64,000 bases of DNA from contig WFMF01000342.1 of the NCBI GenBank assembly GCA_011033025.1, positions 62,001-126,000 of the forward strand, in the 5' to 3' direction. The stretch's first letter is position 1. Every line of letters begins with the position of its first letter. The notes beneath the pieces were generated by a model, which saw only the letters and a program-made list of their open reading frames with translations, did no database searches and had not been told where the DNA came from. Made by a program: the position numbers and the translations under genes. Source of the DNA: Beroe forskalii (lineage: Eukaryota > Ctenophora > Nuda > Beroida > Beroidae). Below, in pieces: positions 36,326-48,333 of the stretch.

Positions 36326-38106
36326 CAGTGCCACACTGAAGACGACCATAGGGGTGCAAAGTAACGCTTAACATATCAAAAAGTATTATCAATACCAGGG
36401 AGTGATCTATATTCAGCATGTTAAGTTAGCAAGTGAATCAGTCGGATGCAACGAATCACTCTGGTGAGGGAATGTTTTAAATAGCCTGCTGCGTTTTATC
36501 TGCACAAATATTACACTCGTGCCGATCCATCGCGATGCAAATAAAACATGGGTTTTAAACGCCGCCCCGAAAACGGGATATTATTTAAAATATCTCATTG
36601 TTAAGAGCAATTGTTCACCTTCATTTAATGGTATTGTTAATATGGGCTGAGAACTAATTATCGTCAGCTGACAGCTTTTGATAGCACCAGATCCTGTGAT
36701 TGATTATATCTCAGTTTCAAAGATTTGCTGATTATTCGACAACTAAGTACAGCGAATTTATTAATACCGGAATTCGCAGAAATATATCATTTAAAGCGAG
36801 CAACATCCATTATTGAGTTTCCAAAAGTTAAAATTTCTATTAACTTTAGTAGTAGGCTGTTGTGACGCACAATACATCGTATTTTCCTGCTCCAGTACAC
36901 ACACGATGTTTTACATGCGAAGGTTTAGCGCTCAATAATATCATTATTCCTAAGATGTGGTTTATCCATGGATTAAATGGATTATGGGATCACTACAATA
37001 TGATGTAATTATTGATCGTCAATAGGTTAGGCATAGGGTCAAGGTAAGCCTTATAAAAAGTATAAAGCACTAAAAGACAATGATTGACGATCTGCCAATT
37101 GCGCCAAACAAGGTAAAAATGGTTCCTAAAATAATGAGAGTGCAGACATTCACAAACCAATGCTACAAAGTGATGTATCAAATAACATGATTATTACCAT
37201 GGTGCTGAACTGGCGAGAGGTTTGGAATTTCATGAAACGGTGAATCAAGTAATCTCAATAGTAAGTAAATTTCAATTGCATTCGTTCTTTGACCTCGCTG
37301 AGCCTGCCAGAAGTTATGCTAGAGGGCATGAGTATGTTGCCACATTGGCTTGGTGAAGCTCGCATGCTATTCTCACACTGGCCAAAAGCAGACCGAAGTT
37401 GCGAACACGTTAAAAAGGGCCTGCCCAGGAATATGCCCAAATTCTATATCAATGTTTTAGACTTATTGAAATTAACTTTCCAATTGTTTTGAGAGCTGTC
37501 ATTAATTTACACAAAAACTGAATGAGGAATCTTTCACATGCAAAAAAGAGAATGGAAAGGGAGTTTTCAAATTGTTACATTACATTTATTAAAAAATAAA
37601 ATGCCACTAATAATGCTTAAGGTAAGAGGGTCTGAAATTGATTATGTGAATGAACCCAAGGGGCCTAACAGAATGGCGTCTACCACCTTACCTTGTACGT
37701 TTCACTTAGGAGTGTCTTCTTTGTTTGTCACCATCGCTCAGTTCTCAAACATTGACAACAGAATCTTCCCACAACTGCAACATGCTAAGTGGTTGATTTA
37801 TATAATGATCTTTTGAACAAATGAAATAAAGTTGGATCAATTATCTCCTTTTGATACAGTTAAAAGTTTTCTCATCAACTTTCAACTTTTCTCCCACGGA
37901 TTTAAAGACTGAGTTGCATAAAAGGATAATATAAATGAAGGCAATCAATTTTAGGAATTTATTTCTATTTTCAATAAGCAAATATCAATTTCACACATAG
38001 AAATAATATTAAAAACATTCTGGGACACCTAAAATGTTGAAGAGAAAAAGTTTTTTTCACTTGTGGCTGAAAGCACACTTTTAAAACGAATAATGCAACA
38101 TTATTA

Positions 38107-38339
38107 GGTGACCGTAACGTTCGTTGGTCGATCGAATGGAACTGATCGATCGATCAACTCCATTTGAAAGAACGATGTGTTTTACTGGTCCGTAATGGCT
38201 TGAATCGTATTTCAATGAGCAATGTTTAGTTGTTTCCTTACTAGCTCAAAGATTTTCTATTTAAAACACATCAGTCGATCAAATAAAGCCGATCGATCGA
38301 CCAACTCCATTCGATCGACCGACGAACGTTATGGCCGCC
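38107..38339. mobile_element. PIF/Harbinger-like MITE
   Basis: 233 bp with inverted termini. The left end has TAACGTTCGTTGGTCGATCG followed by AATGGA, and the right end is its near reverse complement. TTA lies immediately outside both ends (38104-38106 and 38340-38342). A three-base TWA-type target duplication is the signature of PIF/Harbinger elements. CGATCGATCGA blocks recur internally. No ORF. Confidence 0.75.
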
Positions 38340-38883
38340 TTATGATAATTACAACTGCAATATCCAGAAACAATCAACTATGATGCTTACCAAACAATGG
38401 TCTCATTGCTCATATCTTATTACTCTTATCTTATTATCTTTTTAATCACCATAATTGAACTAGAAATTATAGGCTAATTCGTACTCTGTGACTTCATGCA
38501 ATTTGGAAGATATTTTGAACGACCTGCATATCAGGGAGTACAAGCTACATAGTCACTCAATAATATCAAGTCCTTTATTGTATATGGAGACAAAATCGAA
38601 TTCCAAGGCAAATTAGGGTATTTTCAAATATGCTTATATAGATAGATTTCACATATCTAGTAGATATAAAAAACCATTCATGATCATTAATGATGCTCTA
38701 CCAATCATACTGTCTTACTATCATAACATCATGATGTTTCATAAGAAATCTAAGACAAATAGCTTATGAGATATTTAAGCAGTTAGTATATTGAATCAAT
38801 TTAAAACCCTTAGCAACTATTTTGGAACAATCATAGGAAAGATACAAGGCCAGCTTCCAGGGTTACAATCTGGCTGATTAACT

Positions 38884-39046
38884 GATTAACTCAAACCCAA
38901 ACTATAACCCTAAACTAAAGCATAGTTTTAACCATAACCATGAACCATATCTTACCCTGATGATGATTAACTCAAACCCAAACTATAACCCTAAACTAAA
39001 GCATAGCTTTAACCATAACCATGAACCATAACTTACCCTGATGATG
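38884..39046. repeat. 81-bp tandem duplication
   Basis: Two copies of an 81-bp unit start at 38884 and 38965. They are rich in CCCAAACTATAACCCTAAAC and AACCATAACCATGAACCATA and differ at only a few bases. Confidence 0.9.
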
Positions 39047-39915
39047 ATTAAAGTATGCTTCTTGAAAGCTTCTGGTTTTAATTAAGTTTCCCATATCATT
39101 CAATGTTTTCAACTTTACCATTAGAACTAACCATAGTCTTATTCCTAAAAGTAACCATAACCAGTTTACTGAAGCCTTAAGTGAACTTGAATTTGCTGTT
39201 CATATGAATTCACTAGAGCTCAGTAGAATTCACCTCACTGCTCATTTCATTTGTGAGTTCATCTAGTTGAATAAATTCATATGGACATTTGCCCAATCAA
39301 AATAAGTTAAATAGTGAATATTTAGTATGATGGGCCTTTGATGACACTCATAAGAATTCAAAGTGGAATTCATAAAATCACTGACAAATTTATGAACAGA
39401 CAAATGAATTCATATTATGGACTCACATGAATTCATTTGAGTTTGTACTAAAGTCATGATAGCTTCAAGTTCACTAATCAAACCCCTCTCAGACTCATCA
39501 TAGTGATCATGTGATTGTGTTGTATGTCACCACTTCAGTTTTGGTATAGATGGTTAATGGTTATACATCAGGTTATATAATTAAAATACAGTATAACAGG
39601 GGATGTAGCACATATCCTGCATCACCATTGGCTATGTGAGGAATTAGCTGTATCATAGAACTGGTATCTAGAGACAAAATCTATATCAAATAACCTCATT
39701 ATCTAATCAAAATTCTAGTGACAAGCCAGGCAGTCATCTGTTGTCACAAAACACGGTTTAAAAACAAAACACTTTCCTACAAATTCGCAGTTCAGATACA
39801 CCATAGGTGTTAAGATTGTTTTGGTCCATTATTTGAACGGAGCCATCTTTCATGAGCACTGATTGATGTCTTGCTCAAGTAGTTTTCTGTATGATCATTC
39901 CAAACAACATGAATA
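39047..39915. other. Presumed 3' UTR and flank of the PKI-like gene
   Basis: AT-rich, with repeated GAATTCA-type words at 39185-39440 and no ORF of note. It is downstream, in minus-strand terms, of the PKI-like stop codon, so part may be its 3' UTR. Confidence 0.4.
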
Positions 39916-40268
39916 TTAGGTCTTTGCTTTTATCTCAGTACAGGCATCTGCAGCAGGACTTTCATTGGTTGATGATATTGTTGTGGATTCTAGCATTGGC
40001 CCAATTATGTCCTGAAACATAATATTTTCATTATGAAGTTACAAGAAGATTGATTGAAAAACTAATTTTTAATAAACCATGATTATCCTATCATAAAACA
40101 AGCATTAGCCAATTGTCATTTAAAGACTTTGATAGGTAGTTAAGTTACTAAGTTAAGAAAAATCTGTCATTTACATACGGGCATGATGCTAGTCTCTGCC
40201 AAAGCATTCCTTCTGGTAAATCGCTCACTCTCTTTGAATTCAACCAATTTATCTGGTGTAGTACTCAT
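39916..40268 (-). CDS. PKA inhibitor (PKI)-like protein
   Basis: Two coding exons on the minus strand. 40268-40179 runs from ATG to a GTATGT donor, and 40011-39916 runs from a TGTTTCAG acceptor to a TAA stop. The 90-bp first exon ends in phase 0, giving 61 residues. The 5' exon continues as UTR to an AG acceptor at 40294, so a non-coding upstream exon is likely. Residues 11-23 align without gaps to the PKI pseudosubstrate helix: F11, S14, R16 and then RRNAL (19-23), matching the F-x2-S-x-R-x2-R-R-N-A-hydrophobic pattern of vertebrate PKI. Ala at the phospho-acceptor position makes it a pseudosubstrate. PKI proteins are about 70-80 residues, bind free PKA catalytic subunit with high affinity and promote its nuclear export. 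The C-terminal half is Ser/Thr-rich, and an LxL-type export signal is not obvious. The motif match is direct; inhibition is inferred. Confidence 0.72.
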
Positions 40269-40884
40269 ACTTTCAACAGTCATGCAAGGCTACCTGAGGA
40301 TAAGTTTTAGTGATGTCTGAATTAAAAAATGATAAAATATGTGAATAAAATATGTGAATATAAAAATGTGTTGAACTTGATTGCTTATAGCATTGACTGA
40401 GGGGGACCCCATAGTGAAACACTGAAAATGAAATAATGGATTCAAGTCAGATCTACTTTTCACCACTGATTTACTGCCAGTTTTGAGAATACAACATTTA
40501 AAATGATTAAATTATCTCTCGTCTTCAGAAAACTCCATATGGTGATAAGCACCTTCCTCATATTTGATTGTAAATAGTAATGTTGTTAAGTTTAAAACCC
40601 CACAAAACTGTCACAAGTCAGTGTGCCACAGTGTTAGCTTTCATTACACAATAGCATTTTTGGTGTCTCATGCTTTATTTGGAACTGCCTAGCTCTCTGA
40701 TGAAAGCATTTCTTTCATGGATCCCGTCAAAGACTATGGTTGGAGTTCAGTGGCTTGACTACAATGATGACTGTGTTTGTTGTACAAAGAAGATATCATA
40801 GAATAATATTGACATATTATCAACTTTACTATTTAAGTTATTATGTTTGTATGTTAATTTAATCTTAATCACAATTGTCATATG

Positions 40885-42000
40885 CAGAGGCGTGCCGTGG
40901 AGGGTCTAGTCAGCATATTTGGGGTGTACGTTACCGACTGACTGAGGGGGTTTGGGGGGCACAATCGCCCGAGGCTATGCGCCGCAGGCGAAACCTCTGG
41001 AAAATAGCTGAAAGAAGCACTCAAAAAGTGCCTAAAACAAGTCTCTTTTTACAAATTATACTATGTTTCAAAAGTTGTATTTTTTGCAAAATTTTAAATG
41101 CTCATATCATGTTGATGTACGAAATTCATTATTCAAAGATCGCGAATACAAGGACGTAGGTATAACACTTCTACACGAGATCATTGGACACATTTACATC
41201 GGATCACTGGATCGAGAACATGACTGGAACGTCACAACACAAGATTATGGGACACAGGTACATCGGATCATTAGATCGAGAACACTGGAACATCGGATCA
41301 TTACATCATGGAACACAGGTACGTCGGATCATTAGATCGAGAACACTGAAACATTAGAGCACTACATCTTGGGTCACAGATACATCGGATCATTAGATCA
41401 AGAACACTGGAACATCAGAACACAGGTATGCCGGAATGTCGGATCATTAGATCGGGAAAACGGGAAAAATCAACAATTAATATGTTAATTAAAACTTATT
41501 TGTCATTATATTTGTTCCGTCTTGAATCTTAGAAATCCGTCATTAGAAAGAAAAAATCAGTCGCAAAACATTCGAGACGAGTAAAAAGTGACCGCGAAAT
41601 CTAAAAGACAATGTTGGAAATGGTACGTGTGCACTGCAAACTGAATGCGCGAAACAGAAAATCGGGGGTGTCACGGGCACCCCCGCGCAATTAAAATACA
41701 GTAGGCACCCCGATTTCACGGCACGCCTAGGGAGATTGCAATTTTACAGTAGTACGGGGTGTATGAGAGTTTTACGCCGCGCAGCGCGCGCAACAATTGC
41801 GCGCGCTAGTTTTGCGAGGAGAATTCAGTAAGATAAATGACAAAATGCGCGGCGCAACGTTGACTAAACGGGGCATTCAGCGATGGACGCTAGGGCAATG
41901 ATCGCGCGTGCGATCACGGAAATGATAAAAATAAAATTTGATTTTCCTAATTTTAGCGGGGTGTACATGGACACCCCAACACCCCCACGGCACGCCTCTG
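40885..42000. mobile_element. Non-autonomous hAT-type element
   Basis: Terminal inverted repeats CAGAGGCGTGCCGTGG at 40885 and CCACGGCACGCCTCTG ending at 42000 are flanked by an exact 8-bp duplication, GTCATATG (40877-40884 and 42001-42008). An 8-bp duplication with CAG...CTG ends is typical of hAT elements. The 1116-bp interior has no transposase. It holds a 41180-41450 block of roughly 30-bp tandem repeats (CATCGGATCATTAGATCGAG) and a degenerate internal copy of a terminus near 41718. Confidence 0.88.
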
Positions 42001-42008
42001 GTCATATG

Positions 42009-43100
42009 ACCAGAAAGAATTAAGCTGTTCAAATTATGGTGTAATGTGCTACTAAATGTAAACTTATTTGTTTTATTAAACTTATTTGTTTTTTATTAAC
42101 TCGAATATTCAAACCAATCTCAAGAAGAGTTGCATCACTAACATAAAGTACCCAAAGGTCGAGGTACCCACAATTATTGCTTTCACAATACAAATTCAAT
42201 GCAATCCAAAGTCTTATCTATAAAGGTGTATGGGTATATTACATACATATCAAAGTACTGCAAACTGACACAATATTAAATGAGGACACACTGCTCTGAA
42301 CATTTGGTCATGCCATCACTACTGATTTATATCTCCTCTTTGTCTGTTTCTTGGACAGAGGACTTCACACTTGACGTGAATGCACACAACTGTTCATCTT
42401 TAAACTCCAACAACTTCCTCTGTAGCTGCACAACTCAATCAGTTTCTGTTGCAACACAAACATCTCACCATAACGTGTATGATATGTGGACAAATGCTTA
42501 TAATAATATATAATATAAAAATAATGGTATTTAACCATCACAATTCAATACAATAAAAACAGATGACTGTATTTGTTCTACAAAGAACATAAAAACTAAC
42601 TTTCATTTAAAAAAACACACCCTCGAACACAGGCACCCATTGCTCAATGTTAAAATCATCATTGATGCAAGTTTATCCTTCTCAATAGCTTTAAAGTTGT
42701 CAATAGTCAATTCTTTTGAGCTTGTGCATCCAAACACCTTCAGTTTTTTCTGTAGCCACATATCCCACATTTCCTGCATGATCATCCATTGCACAATAGA
42801 ACTCAGAAATCAGAATTGAGGGCAAGTTACTGAGAGCATTAAAGGGAGGATGCATTATTTAATGTAGATAATAATCAAGCTCAAACAGACAACACAGCTC
42901 TTCAATTTGTAGATATCCATCAGTCTGAATAAACCTCGCATATTACTTTAGAGTATTCTGTATCTGTATAGAAACAGATAAGTAAATTCATTGTTTATCA
43001 CATTTATTGTTTATCACATTTAACTAAAACTAGATCATCACATTTAACTAAAACTAGATCAAGCCCATATTCGAGTTGACGAGTTAATCCCTTAAGTCAA
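42009..43100 (-). other. AT-rich stretch with possible decayed coding fragments
   Basis: Minus-strand frames at 42794-42603 and about 42470-42335 look coding in composition (for example KLKVFGCTSSKELT and LQRKLLEFKDEQ). They are interrupted by stops and lack splice signals joining them. They may be remnants of a transposon gene. A sequence near 42195-42260 resembles part of an insertion at 49486-49550. Confidence 0.35.
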
Positions 43101-43128
43101 TCCCTTAAGATAAGATAAGATAAGATAA

Positions 43129-43428
43129 GGGCCATCCATAAAGGACGTCCGCAAAGAGGGGGGAGGGGGAGTCACGTAGGGGGGAGGGGTGTTTGGCCAA
43201 ATGCGGACGTCCGCAATTCATGGAAATTTTGGGCGATTTGGCGGCTATTTTACTAGAAAATCATGGAATTTTTGGGGCCAAAATGATGACCTATAAAGAT
43301 TTTGAAGAAAAATGCGGACGTAATCGGGGGGACTAAGGAGGTTTCTGGATTGCGGACGTTTGCGGACAAGGGGGGAGGGAGGGGTCCGAATTGGCCGAAA
43401 TTTTGCGGACGTCCTTTATGGATGGCCC
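43129..43428. mobile_element. 300-bp MITE inserted in a TAAGA microsatellite
   Basis: Inverted termini begin GGGCCATCCATAAAGGACGT at the left, with the exact complement at the right, and extend for about 27 bp. The interior is G-rich (GGGGGGAGGGGGAG). It splits a (TAAGA)n tract that is uninterrupted in copy B (48434-48622). The target duplication is ambiguous because the flank is itself repetitive. Confidence 0.85.
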
Positions 43429-44897
43429 CTAAGATAATATTTTTGACATAACATCAACTCAAATATTCAAACTAATAGCAATGACTTCATAATGCAGCCA
43501 TTGATATTGAGATCAAAATGAAGCATACCCCTGTAATCAGCACCATGCCAACAGGATATAAAAGTCAATTTCATACAGAATTCGTAAAAATATTTTACCT
43601 AGCGCCCGAATATTTTAAATCTCCAAGGTGGGAATGGCGCGCACTCAGTGGCGCCGTCTTTTATGTAGAAACACCACGGTAACACTTACGTGTCGACTTG
43701 TCGAGTAAAATTACAACTTTTGTGCGCGGCGCACCAAAATATCTGAAATTTTGTAGTGCCAGTTATAAATCAGATTAGAACTGCATATTTTGCGGAAATT
43801 GCGGAAAAATAATGACATGACATGATGTAACATTTATGTGTAGCATAAAAATAAAATTAAATATACGTTATTACCCGATTTCAGCCGGTGCACTCGCTGG
43901 CGCTTCTGAGCCACGCGCGCGCACTTTACACGCATGAAAATTTCGACTGTGTGTAGTCAGATCCGTTATTAACTTGCTAAACATGTGTACCCCTGTTATC
44001 GTGTCGCGCCGCGGCGCATTTTCTCAGAAAATTAACAGTGTCAGAAAATGAATAGGGAATTGGAAGCGCGCGGCGCGTACACACACAAACACACCTATGC
44101 GGGTTTAGGAAGTAATTTAGTAATTTACTCAAGGAGAGCTTTTTGGTACCAAATATTTCAATTTTAGAGAAATTTTCACATCATCTTGCATTTTTTGTCC
44201 CTAAAGCTAAGTGTCTCCACTACGTCACTAAAACAAAAGTGTGACAAGTTTCTATTGCAACGGTTTTAACGAGTAATTAATCTGCAATGGTTTGCTGTTC
44301 AAAGTCATCATCAATAAAATCTGACAAAAGGAGGATGATTCTGGGAAAACAGCTGCCAAAGCTTTCAGATTTATGCTTGATAAGTGATAACTGTAAAACT
44401 TTACCAAAAGATAAGATAGCTTTTCATAAAGTCAATCTTAAAGTTATGAATCGAAACTGTCAGTTGATATTGTGGAGTAGTTATTTGGCTTGAATCATAA
44501 TTGTTGCTTTCAATGAAAGACAGCAGTTTTATTAGATATGAATTTTCATTTGATTTATATGTATATTTTTCAACAGTGATGGTGTTAAACAACTCTTAAC
44601 TGTCCCTCACTGTAGTAATAATACAAAAATTGTACTGATGAGTACACTGGTGCCCACAGGGATTCTGAATACTATGTACTTACCTGCTGAAAGATGCACA
44701 ATGAAGTATAATAAAACCTAACCTTCTCTGTAGAACAAATACAGTCATCTGTGTAGTCTAGCCTAACCTAATTTGTCTAGCATACTCATCTGCATGGTCT
44801 TATCTTGGGGAGTAAAGTCTTGTAGAAACTTTATAACTCTCTGAATCAAGCCAACTTTAAGTTCCTTATATTCTACATAAATGGTACTATTTTTAGG

Positions 44898-45029
44898 ATG
44901 GCTCTTGGCCGAATAGTTGCATTGTTTGTTGTTGCAGCACTGGCATTCTTGTCTGGAGCTACAGCTGAAGTTGAATGTGGTGGGAATGGATCTTGCAAAT
45001 CGTGCATTAATGGCACTTTTTCAGGAAAA
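44898..45029 (+). CDS. Second copy of PTTG1IP-like exon 1
   Basis: 132 bp encoding the signal peptide and first PSI cysteines, ending at a GTAAGT donor. The protein is identical to that of 50593-50724, with a synonymous TCG/TCT difference in the SCKSC motif. No exon 2-5 copy follows it before the N gap, so as assembled it is an orphan exon. It is most simply the allelic copy of exon 1 from the other haplotype. A real partial duplication giving alternative promoters is possible but less likely. Confidence 0.8.
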
Positions 45030-45386
45030 GTAAGTGATTTGGTTATGAGTAATAGTATTGCTAATACATGCAATTTCATTGATTATAATAGAAAAGAAGA
45101 TTAATAGAAAGAAGATTATAATAGAAACAATTTCTATTTTAATCATCATTTCAAATACAAGTCAGATTAATGTTGAAATTGATTGCTTATAGCATTGACT
45201 GATTAATACATTGATTGGGGATTAGACTGAAACAAAATTTATTTTGTAATGTTGTATAGCTTTACATAACTCTGAATTGAAATTTTCAATAAGGTGGAAA
45301 TGAATGGTCATAAGAAGTTTTATATTTAAGTGAAGAAGCATGTAAAGGCTGGAGGCAATTGCACTATACAAGAATTCACAAGAATT

Positions 45387-45432
45387 GCCTGCCAGTGCAT
45401 TTCTTGTTGCCTTTTGTTCCTGTATGCAGGTG
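45387..45432. repeat. Structured repeat, copy A
   Basis: GCCTGC at the left and GCAGGT at the right bracket GCATTTCTTGTTGCC and TTGTTCCTGTAT. It belongs to the same family as 34688-34735. Confidence 0.6.
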
Positions 45433-45464
45433 TTTATTGGGGGATGCCACTGTCCCAATTGTCC

Positions 45465-45790
45465 CTAAGTCAAAAAAGTGGATTGGGACAGAGACAAATG
45501 GGTCATTTGGGACAAATGGATCAATTGGGACAGAGAAAATGGGACAATTTGGACTCAAAAAGTGACTTGCAACTGATAAAAATGGGACAATTGGGACAGA
45601 TGAAACAGAAAAATGGGTCTCGAAAAATGAATTGGGACAAGGAAAAATGTGACATTTGGGACAAATGTGACATTTGGGACAATTGGGACATTTGGGACAA
45701 ATGTGAAATTTGGTACAAATGTGACATAATTTGGACAGATGTGACATTTAGGAGGAATATAACATTAAGGACTGAGATAAATGGGACTCA
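45465..45790. repeat. TGGGACA-rich degenerate array
   Basis: Dozens of TGGGACA/TTGGGACAAATG words in near-tandem order. The copy B equivalent is 52910-53220. Open frames on both strands across it (WDKEKCDIW-like, CPNCPKCHICP-like) are repeat artefacts. Confidence 0.85.
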
Positions 45791-45958
45791 AATGGTTGCG
45801 TTTGTGAGCAGCATTTTAGCATTATTTTCCTCACAACATATGATATGAGAAAGATGGATGTTCCAATGCAACAACAGCTGCTTCAATGTTAAAATATCAG
45901 TTACTTTCCTAGTATAGTAGAGTAGAAGTATGGTTTAGGTAAATTGAGCGATCCATTT

Positions 45959-46215
45959 AGGCCAGTATCACACCTGTATCATGCCAGCTCCACACCAGTA
46001 TCACACCAGTATCAGGCCTACCTCTCGCCAGCATTGTGCCAGTATCACACTAGTATCACGCTAGTAGCATGCCAGTAGCACGCCATGCTGGCGTGTTACT
46101 GGTGTCCTGGCTTTAAGCTTGATTGGTGCAATACTGGCATGATACTAAATTACTAAAGTGCTACTGACATACTACTGGTGCAATACTGGTACCTGCTACT
46201 GGTGTGCTACTGGGC
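45959..46215. repeat. Large imperfect palindrome
   Basis: The left half is built from CCAGTATCACACTAGTATCA-type words. The right half carries the reverse complement (GGTGTGCTACTGG, TGCAATACTGGTA), with the turn near GCACGCCATGCTGGCGTG at 46078. It recurs at about 56722-56973 in copy B. Confidence 0.75.
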
Positions 46216-46451
46216 CTAAACAAATTGCTCAATTTATCATGGTTTATTAGCATAGATATAAATTTCTGACAGAAATATTCAGAAATTATTTGAATGATAA
46301 AACAGGGACAAATTTGAAAATCACTTATTTTTTCCCACTTTTTCATTTGTCCCAATTTTCCCAATTGTCTCAAATGACAGTCCCTAACTCAAAAAAAGTA
46401 AATTGGGACAGGGACATTTGGGACTCTGACATTCTCCCCTTTATTTTCTTA

Positions 46452-48287
46452 CCTTCCAATAGTGGTCAGTCTCATCAGCAGTGCTGACAGGGAAAAATTT
46501 TGGCAAACTGGGGAATTTTCAGTCATTGACTCCCTTTGCGCGCGCGTGGCGTGCAAAGCAGGTTCAAAAACGAAAAGCTGGGGATGTCTGAAGTTGGCGA
46601 TTTTCATGGGGGAATTCCTTTTTGGTAGGATAGTCGACAGATGGAACACAAATATTGAAACTGGGGCAGCCTAGGAGTAACTTGGGACTAAAAAGCTTTC
46701 AGATTGGGCCTGGGGTAGGAATAGTCTGGCTTCACGATTGGGATAGGGGTAGGAAAAGTAGGGCTTCAAGATTAGGATAGGAGAAGTGAGGCTTCAAGAT
46801 TGGAACTGGGGTAGAAAAAGTGGGACTTCAAGATTGGATTGGGGTAGGAACTAGGAAAAGTTGGGCTTCAAGATTTCGGGGGAAATTTTTGGCAAATAAC
46901 AGAAAATAATTGTAGATACCATTGTCGGACTTGTGCCAAGGACAATTTTAATTGAAGAACAAACTCATGATACGATTGATGAAGTTTTTTTTCCAGTGTT
47001 CACACCTTCTATCAGGTTCATTTCAGGCACTTTGAAAATCAGCTTAAGTTAGGGTAGAATCATTATGAGGTGACATTTTAATCTTCACAGAACGTCTGGC
47101 TTCTGGGGGCTGCCGCCCCCAGACCCCTGCTTGTGATTCAAAATACAGTTCGTTTTAAATTTTCTGTGTCAGGCATCAGAAAATCCGGCCAGAGTAAAGG
47201 TAAAAATCACTATGAGGTGACAATTTCATCAACTCAGAACATCTGGCTTCTGGGGGCTGCCGCCCCCAGACCCCTGCTTGTCATTTGAAATTCATTTCGT
47301 TTCAGATTTCTTGTCATTCGTCTTGAAATTTCCTCTGAACTAAGGGTATAAATAATTATGAGGCGACAATTTCATCTACGCAGAACGTCTGGCTTCTGGG
47401 GGCTGCCGCCCCCAGACCCCTGCTTGTCAGTGTTATGTTGACAACAGTGTTATGTTATTTTTAAATGTTCATTTACCAACTGTTATTAAGAAACTTTTTA
47501 AATTTATTCAATTTATTTTACTTGGGCAAGTTATGCAGCCTGACCTCGGCACGTCATAAAAATGCAACCTTATTTTTGTAAATATGTTCTTTATTTAAGT
47601 TTTCATACATCTTAATTTAAATGGTATGTACTAGTTTTAAAGAGTACACTTTTAGTTACATTTACTCATTTATTTAAATTTGTTTCCACTATAATTAACC
47701 ATATAACTATTATTAGTCCTTAGTGGGTGACTCTATTAACAGTTTTCATAATTGACTTGATGTCTGCCCTCCGCACATGGAATTTGCCTCTTTTTTATGG
47801 GAAGAAAGGATATTTTTAGAATGAGTGCTGTAAAAAATTGATATTATTATTATTATTAATTCATTTCGTTTTAGATTTGTCGTGTCATTCACCATAAAAT
47901 TTCGGCCAGAGTAAGGGTAAAAATCACTATGAGGTGACATTTTCATCAACTCAGAACGTCTAGCTTCTGGGGGCTGCCGCCCCCAGACCCCTGCTTGTCA
48001 TTTGAAATTCATTTCGTTTTAGATTTCTCGTGTCATTCAATCTGAAATTTCGGCCTGACTAAAATATATATGATGGGTGACAATTTCATCTACGCGAGAA
48101 CGTCTGGCTTGGGGCTGCCACCCCCAGACCCCTGCTTGTTTTTAGACATAACTTCTTTTAGAAAGAACAGTTAATTAGCACCTTAACAAAAAAATGGTAA
48201 ACACTAAAACAAACGGACAGTGAGCCACAGAAAGTTTGGGCAAACTGGGAATTTTCAAAAGCTGCTGACGGAATTTTTCTTTCTGGA
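46452..48287. mobile_element. 1.8-kb insertion with five hairpin-bearing repeats
   Basis: Absent from copy B, where the flanks are continuous at about 57208. The ends are short inverted repeats, TTACCTTCC and GGAAGGTAA, beside a near-duplicate flank (TTTATTTTC / TTTATTTC). Inside are units of about 146 bp, three of them contiguous, each with a GC-rich hairpin. The cores lie near 47102, 47249, 47396, 47965 and 48107. In the intact units TCTGGGGGC and GCCCCCAGA form a 9-bp stem with loop TGCC, followed by CCCCTGCTTGT. Direct copies of TTGGCAAACTG occur near both ends (about 46500 and 48238). No transposase was found. Superfamily unknown; a flank duplication of about 8-9 bp would suit Mutator-like or hAT elements. 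Confidence 0.65.
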
Positions 48288-48333
48288 AGGTAAGTTTATT
48301 TCCCTCCCCCTTGCTAGAGGTAAATTATTGCAT

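Larger units (their letters stand above)
31640..38106. other. Long stretch without a supported gene
   Basis: Holds two short tandem repeats (33803-33912 and 36186-36325), a structured 48-bp repeat at 34688-34735, and CpG-rich sequence at 34980-35105. A 93-codon open frame at 32190-32471 and a 60-codon frame at 37289-37492 have no domain I recognise. Upstream exons of the EF-hand gene could be hidden here. Confidence 0.45.
43101..48333. repeat. Locus copy A (left contig end)
   Basis: This segment matches 48434-57242 in order and orientation. It includes the TAAGA tract, a CpG-rich block at 43560-44100, PTTG1IP-like exon 1, the TGGGACA-repeat block and the palindromic block at 45959-46215. It ends at the N gap, in sequence equivalent to about 57210-57242. 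Extra material relative to copy B: the MITE at 43129-43428, about 60 bp near 43625-43680, about 115 bp near 44413-44530, and an insertion at 46452-48287. Confidence 0.85.

Noticed and set aside
45330..45848. Open frames rich in Trp-Asp-Lys on + and Cys-Pro on -, also at 52819-53277
   Set aside because: They read through the TGGGACA array; both strands are open and the products are pure repeat.
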